Made by a program: the position numbers and the translations under genes
Shown here: one piece after another, positions 6,433 to 9,022 of the stretch
Layout: each line of letters opens with the position of its first letter
How positions within the stretch are numbered: the first letter of the stretch is position 1
The notes under the pieces: generated by a model
Told to the model about the DNA's origin: nothing
The model's database searches: none
What the model saw: only the letters and a program-made list of their open reading frames with translations
Source: Oscillospiraceae bacterium
GTDB taxonomy: Bacteria; Bacillota; Clostridia; Oscillospirales; Ruminococcaceae
DNA: 9,022 nucleotides
Direction: 5' to 3'
NCBI GenBank assembly: GCA_017848075.1
Contig: JAGALG010000023.1
Span: 1 to 9,022, forward strand

Positions 6433-6639
6433 TTACTTCCCCATATTGACGGCATCGTTTCGAAAGAAAAACGAAATTGCCCAAATTCCGGCCAATGCGA
6501 TCACTGTGTAGATGATTCTGCTACCAATGGCCGCACTGCTGCCAAAGAGAGCTGCAACCAAATCATACTGGAAGATACCTACGCTGCCCCAGTTCAGAGC
6601 ACCGACCACGATCAATGCCAAAGCAAGTTTATCAAGCAT
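6433..6639 (-). CDS. DUF378 family two-helix membrane protein
   Basis: This 68-residue protein has two hydrophobic helices, residues about 4-23 (LALALIVVGALNWGSVGIF region) and 42-59 (IIYTVIALAGIWAISFFF). ALNWGSVG at 14-21 and R-IIYT-I-LAGI at 41-52 are the family hallmarks of DUF378 (YuzA-like) proteins, which are small membrane proteins of unknown function. The start ATG at 6637-6639 has AAAAGGAG seven bases upstream on the minus strand (6647-6654). An ATG ten codons upstream would give 78 residues but has no such site. It stands alone between the abrB terminator and the bidirectional terminator, so it probably has its own promoter, though I could not pick one out. Confidence 0.85.
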   Translation of the reverse strand: MLDKLALALIVVGALNWGSVGIFQYDLVAALFGSSAAIGSRIIYTVIALAGIWAISFFFRNDAVNMGK

Positions 6640-6700
6640 GCTATCGCTCCTTTTCAAGATTGTATCCATAGTTTGCCCTGCTTTTCTCTACTTATCAGTA

Positions 6701-6744
6701 CAAAAAGAAAAAAGCATCGAGATGCCTGTGCATCCGATGCTTTT
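6701..6744 (-). terminator. Rho-independent terminator after the abrB-type gene
   Basis: Read on the minus strand, AAAAGCATCG pairs with CGATGCTTTT (6735-6744 with 6710-6719). The inner ATGC/GCAT pairs extend the stem past a single-base bulge to a short ACAG loop. A T-run TTTTTTCTTTTT follows (6713 down to 6702). It lies 14 bases after the abrB stop codon. Confidence 0.88.
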
Positions 6745-6758
6745 CATAATTTTTACTT

Positions 6759-6998
6759 TTATTTGCTCAATGCAGCCCTGCACTCAGCGCAAACATTTCT
6801 GCCCTTGTAGTTTACGATATTATCCGCACTGCCGCAGAAGATGCAGGCTGGTTCGTACTTCTGCAGTACGATTTTATCATTGTCTACAAAAATTTCCAAA
6901 GAGTCTTTCTCATTGATATTCAGGGTTCTTCTCAGCTCGATTGGCAACACAATACGACCAAGCTCGTCAACTTTTCTAACAATACCAGTAGATTTCAT
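6759..6998 (-). CDS. AbrB/SpoVT-type transition regulator with C-terminal zinc ribbon
   Basis: This 79-residue DNA-binding protein has an N-terminal swapped-hairpin AbrB domain (residues 1-48): MKSTGIVRKVDELGRIVLPI, then ELRRTLNI and KDSLEIFVD---IVLQKY. The GIVRKVDELGRIVLP segment is nearly invariant in AbrB and SpoVT relatives, which act as dimers or tetramers on AT-rich promoters during transition-phase and sporulation control. The C-terminus carries CIFC (52-55) and CAEC (70-73), a likely structural zinc ribbon; such ribbons occur in many clostridial AbrB-type proteins and are absent from Bacillus AbrB. Start ATG 6998 has AAAGGAG nine bases upstream (7008-7014). A terminator follows, so it is a single-gene unit. 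Which of AbrB, Abh or SpoVT it matches cannot be settled here, and its targets are unknown. Confidence 0.93.
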   Translation of the reverse strand: MKSTGIVRKVDELGRIVLPIELRRTLNINEKDSLEIFVDNDKIVLQKYEPACIFCGSADNIVNYKGRNVCAECRAALSK

Positions 6999-7196
6999 GT
7001 TCCAGTTCTCCTTTGTGTGTAGTATGTTTGATTGGTACGATGATTCTTTTCCGCTGTTTTGCTTTTGCCAAATTCAGCGGAAAGAGGAGTTTTGGGGTGC
7101 CAGAAAAAATTGCTGTCTGCAGCAGACCAGTTGAGCCCGATGTTGTGTGTTAAAAATTGGAAACCACAGGTTATACAACTTCTCCTAACCATCAAA
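6999..7196 (-). ncRNA. Long 5' leader of the abrB-type gene with several hairpins (uncharacterised)
   Basis: About 190 bases lie between the predicted transcription start (near 7190) and the abrB ATG, with no convincing ORF on either strand. On the minus-strand transcript I see successive hairpins: GGTTA/TAACC (7186-7190 with 7169-7173); TGTGGTT/AACACACA with one bulge (7162-7168 with 7144-7151), immediately adjacent; GTCTGC/GCAGAC with a 1-base centre (7115-7127), which would need a wider loop in RNA; and CCGCTG/CAGCGG (7075-7080 with 7051-7056). I do not recognise a known riboswitch or RNA family. It may be a regulatory leader or simply an untranslated region. Confidence 0.3.
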
Positions 7197-7225
7197 ATCA
7201 TATCATGTAATTGGAATAAATACAA
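7197..7225 (-). promoter_or_regulatory. Sigma-A-type promoter for the abrB-type gene
   Basis: On the minus strand TTGTAT (7220-7225) and TATGAT (7197-7202) are separated by exactly 17 bases. The -35 matches TTGACA at four of six positions and the -10 matches TATAAT at five of six. It lies just beyond the terminator of the upstream DUF3006 gene, which fits a new transcription unit starting near 7190. Confidence 0.6.
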
Positions 7226-7237
7226 CACAAAAAATGT

Positions 7238-7260
7238 AAAAAAATGTTGCGTCATCGCAA
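7238..7260 (-). terminator. Short terminator overlapping the DUF3006 stop codon
   Basis: On the minus strand TTGCG (7256-7260) pairs with CGCAA (7247-7251) around the loop ATGA, followed by CA and seven Ts, then ACA and six more Ts. The stem is only 5 bp, but the tetraloop and long T-tract make a modest terminator plausible. The TGA stop of the DUF3006 gene (7252-7254) lies in the loop. Confidence 0.5.
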
Positions 7261-7473
7261 TAAAAGGCGTTTTCGTTGATTTTGGGCTGTATTTTGTCTC
7301 ATTTTTGTTTCTTCTGACGAAACCTGTATGGAACCCTGTTTTGTAAAGAAAAACCAGTCACCCTCCCGGGCTTGGGACGGAAATTGTTCTCGTGGAATCA
7401 CTCTCTGCTGATCCTGCTCATTCAGACAAACAGCAAAATCTCCCTCCCAGCGATCAATGAACCAAAATTCCAT
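7252..7473 (-). CDS. DUF3006 family protein
   Basis: This 73-residue protein has the DUF3006 pattern: an N-terminal strand MEFWFIDRWEGDFAVCL (D-R-EGD-AV), a central IPREQFP and EGDWFFF, and a C-terminal charged helix (SSEETKMRQNTAQNQRKR) that keeps the family's ET--R---- spacing. The fold is probably a small beta-barrel with a helix; its molecular role is unknown. DUF3006 genes are commonly found next to, or fused to, ComEC-like metallo-beta-lactamase hydrolases. Here the ATG lies 8 bases after the stop of such a gene, with a weak TAGGTG site overlapping that stop, so translation is probably coupled. The basic ending KRLLLR is slightly unusual. The two proteins may act together, but this is inferred from neighbourhood only. 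Confidence 0.75.
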   Translation of the reverse strand: MEFWFIDRWEGDFAVCLNEQDQQRVIPREQFPSQAREGDWFFFTKQGSIQVSSEETKMRQNTAQNQRKRLLLR

Positions 7474-7481
7474 AATAACAC

Positions 7482-8480
7482 CTACTTTTCTGTGGAATAG
7501 TCAATGGTGATACCATCCGTTGTAAAAGTGATCGTACCGTTCAAATCGGTCCGACGATAGGTCACATTGGCATTTTTCAGTTTCTTAATGATAGCACTGT
7601 GCGGATGACCATAGCTGTTATCCGCTCCGCAGGAAATTGCTGCATAGGCTGGTGACGCCGCTTTAAAATAGGCGGAGCTGGAGGAAGTGCTGCTGCCATG
7701 ATGTCCCATGACCATAACATCCACATCCAGATCTGCCCCGGAAGCCAAAATCGCCTTTTCTCCGGCTTCTTCCGTATCCCCACTGAACAGGAAAGAGCTT
7801 TCACCAAAATCCACCCGGCAGACCAGAGAGCAATTATTCAGATCCTCCGGCTTGCCCTGTGGGCCAAGAACCGTCAATGTTCCACCGCTACCCAGATCAT
7901 ACTGGGTGCCTACCTTTGGTTCCCGGTAAGGGATACGACCAATATCCAGCTGTTCCAGAACATCCATGTAGGTTTTGCTGGAAGGTACCAACTCCTCCGG
8001 CATGGCTCCCATCCAAAATTCACTGGTGGGGATCTGTGCCATAACGGTATCCATTCCGCCAATGTGGTCGGAATGAGCATGCGTACCGATAGCTAAGTCC
8101 AGGGTTTCGATCCCCAGCTCCTTCAAATGATCCACAACCAGAGCACCTTGATCATTTTCTCCGGCATCGATCAGTACCGCCTTCTCTGCCGTTGTCAATA
8201 GAATACTCTCGCCTTGCCCCACATCAATAATGTCCACACGCAGTATCCCTTCTGCTATAGAGGGTTCTGCTTCTACAGAATCTCCGTAAAGCCAGCGATC
8301 CAAACGATCCAACCAATCTTCCACTTTGGACACGGTATCATCCAAAAAGGCAATTGCATCTTCTCCTCGGATGGTCTGAACCGCTAAAATCAAAAGAAGA
8401 CAAAGCAGAAAACCGATAATAAAACCGGAAAGCCACCAGTTTTTTCGCTCTGTTTGTTTCTTGTTTTTTCGTTTTGCCAT
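7482..8480 (-). CDS. Membrane-anchored ComEC-like metallo-beta-lactamase-fold hydrolase
   Basis: This 332-residue protein has a basic N-terminus (MAKRKNKKQTERK), one transmembrane helix at about 15-36 (no lipobox cysteine), an acidic spacer and a metallo-beta-lactamase domain from about 79 to the end, probably outside the cell. Visible metal motifs are THAHSDH (His134, His136, Asp138, His139), FSGDTE with Asp235, and GHHGS with His260/His261. IIDVGQGESILL (84-95), NNCSLV (215-220) and SYGHPH (289-294) are typical of the ComEC/Rec2 C-terminal hydrolase class, which in ComEC is thought to degrade the non-transported DNA strand. A phosphodiester substrate such as DNA is therefore possible, but nothing here proves it, and no ComEC channel domain is present. 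Start ATG 8480 has CGGAG nine bases upstream (8490-8494); a longer in-frame ORF to 8621 overlaps the upstream gene and lacks a site. Confidence 0.88.
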   Translation of the reverse strand: MAKRKNKKQTERKNWWLSGFIIGFLLCLLLILAVQTIRGEDAIAFLDDTVSKVEDWLDRLDRWLYGDSVEAEPSIAEGILRVDIIDVGQGESILLTTAEKAVLIDAGENDQGALVVDHLKELGIETLDLAIGTHAHSDHIGGMDTVMAQIPTSEFWMGAMPEELVPSSKTYMDVLEQLDIGRIPYREPKVGTQYDLGSGGTLTVLGPQGKPEDLNNCSLVCRVDFGESSFLFSGDTEEAGEKAILASGADLDVDVMVMGHHGSSTSSSSAYFKAASPAYAAISCGADNSYGHPHSAIIKKLKNANVTYRRTDLNGTITFTTDGITIDYSTEK

Positions 8481-8506
8481 AAATAAGTTCTCCGTTGTGT
8501 TTGACG

Positions 8507-8540
8507 AACAAAAGGCGTTTTCCAAAAGAAAACGCCTTTT
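8507..8540 (-). terminator. Terminator/attenuator hairpin after the YgiQ-family gene
   Basis: A perfect 13-bp stem (8510-8522 with 8528-8540, AAAAGGCGTTTTC type) has a 5-base loop. On the minus strand it ends in TTTTGTT, a short T-tract; on the plus strand the T-tract is longer (TTTTTCTTT from 8537). It lies 10 bases after the YgiQ stop and 29 bases before the hydrolase ATG. I see no clear promoter between it and that gene, so partial readthrough is likely. Confidence 0.72.
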
Positions 8541-8550
8541 TCTTTCCCAC

Positions 8551-9022
8551 TTATTTGCCGCGGCGGTTTGGCGCTTTGGCCTTGTGGCGATTGCCGTGGC
8601 TGTCGTGCTGCTGTCTCGCATTTGATTTGCCCCGAGCAGAATTTCGCAGCGTCTGCTGCAGAGCGGCTTTTTCCCGCTTCTCTCTCTGCTGACGGAGGTA
8701 CTGTGCGTCCGGCTGCACCAGACAATCCGGGCGATTGCCGATCAGATCTTCCCGATGGGCAGCAATCAGCGCCTGGATCACTTCCCGCTGATTTTCCTTC
8801 TTGTAATACTGCATCAGCGTGCGTTGCATATATTTATCCTTCGGATCACGGGGAACATAGACTTCTTCCAGTGTTTCCGGATCCAAACCAGTATAGAACA
8901 TGCAGGTGGAGGAAGTGCCCGGTGTTGGGTAGAAGTCCTGTACCTGTTCCGGACGCATCCGGTTTTTCTTCAGATATACCGCCAGCTCCACTGCGTCATT
9001 CAGCGTACAGCCTGGGTGAGAG
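8551..9022 (-). CDS. YgiQ family radical SAM protein, C-terminal part (partial)
   Basis: The frame is open through the right edge (SHPGCTLNDAVELAVYLKKN... from 9021) and stops with TAA at 8551-8553; the GTG at 8989-8991 is an internal codon, not a start. SHPG-TL-DAVELA-YLKKN, QVQDFYPTPGTSSTCMFYTG, LDPETLEEVYVPRDP and REDLIGNRPDCLVQP follow the C-terminal pattern of the YgiQ family. These are cytoplasmic radical S-adenosylmethionine proteins of uncertain function. The catalytic CxxxCxxC cluster motif would be upstream of the window and cannot be checked. The last 45 or so residues (QREKREKAALQQ through KAPNRRGK) are strongly basic, rich in Arg, Lys, Gln and Asn, and probably disordered. Confidence 0.88.
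   Translation of the reverse strand, partial: SHPGCTLNDAVELAVYLKKNRMRPEQVQDFYPTPGTSSTCMFYTGLDPETLEEVYVPRDPKDKYMQRTLMQYYKKENQREVIQALIAAHREDLIGNRPDCLVQPDAQYLRQQREKREKAALQQTLRNSARGKSNARQQHDSHGNRHKAKAPNRRGK

Noticed and set aside
7051..7080. CCGCTG...CAGCGG inverted repeat as a terminator or mobile-element end
   Set aside because: Only six outer base pairs with an 18-base interior, no T-run on the minus strand, and no transposase or target duplication nearby. It is kept only as part of the abrB leader description.
8481..8621. Upstream start extending the hydrolase by 47 residues
   Set aside because: It would overlap the YgiQ-family coding end and the hairpin, places a long basic segment before the membrane anchor, and has no ribosome binding site. 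ATG 8480 has CGGAG at a good distance.
1..9022. Mobile element, prophage, defence system or CRISPR array
   Set aside because: No transposase, integrase, phage gene, att-like direct repeats or spaced repeat array is visible. Gene content and organisation look like ordinary chromosome.

Overview
The window looks like a chromosomal segment of a Gram-positive, anaerobic, low-to-mid GC Firmicute of the class Clostridia, probably an Oscillospiraceae/Ruminococcaceae-type gut bacterium. The evidence is a pyruvate:ferredoxin oxidoreductase C-terminus, strong AGGAGG-type ribosome binding sites, lipoprotein signal peptides, an AbrB regulator with a C-terminal zinc ribbon, and a DUF3006/metallo-beta-lactamase pair. 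This placement is inferred from gene content, not from a marker gene. I see no mobile element, CRISPR array, tRNA or rRNA.

Layout: (1) 1-223, the end of a pyruvate:ferredoxin oxidoreductase gene followed by two back-to-back rho-independent terminators. (2) 221-4499, a complete phosphate-uptake operon on the + strand: an array of TTTAC repeats resembling a PhoP-binding region, then pstS, pstC, pstA, pstB, phoU and a terminator. A 10-bp stem-loop lies between pstS and pstC. (3) 4500-6345, a separately transcribed lipoprotein of the Cthe_2159-like carbohydrate-binding family, with a beta-helix region and a Met/Pro/Glu/Gly-rich repetitive C-terminal tail. (4) 6371-6412, a bidirectional terminator between convergent genes. 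(5) 6433-9022, minus-strand genes, reading leftward from the right edge: C-terminus of a YgiQ-family radical SAM protein, a membrane-anchored ComEC-like metallo-beta-lactamase hydrolase, a DUF3006 protein, an abrB-type regulator with a long structured leader, and a two-helix DUF378 membrane protein.

The pst genes work together. PstS captures phosphate outside the membrane, PstC/PstA form the channel, PstB supplies ATP hydrolysis, and PhoU restrains the transporter and couples it to PHO signalling. The PhoP/PhoR two-component pair expected to act on the TTTAC array is not in the window.

The most notable point is that PstS is circularly permuted. The half that is C-terminal in ordinary PstS (SRExGSGT phosphate loop through GYIPL) comes first, directly after the lipobox. 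The ordinary N-terminal half (AGSSSVTPV through NWDEIA) comes second, and the protein ends exactly where the first half would normally continue. Other points worth a second look are the phased TTTAC array, the repetitive tail of the Cthe_2159-like lipoprotein, a terminator that uses the DUF3006 stop codon as its loop, and the structured abrB leader.
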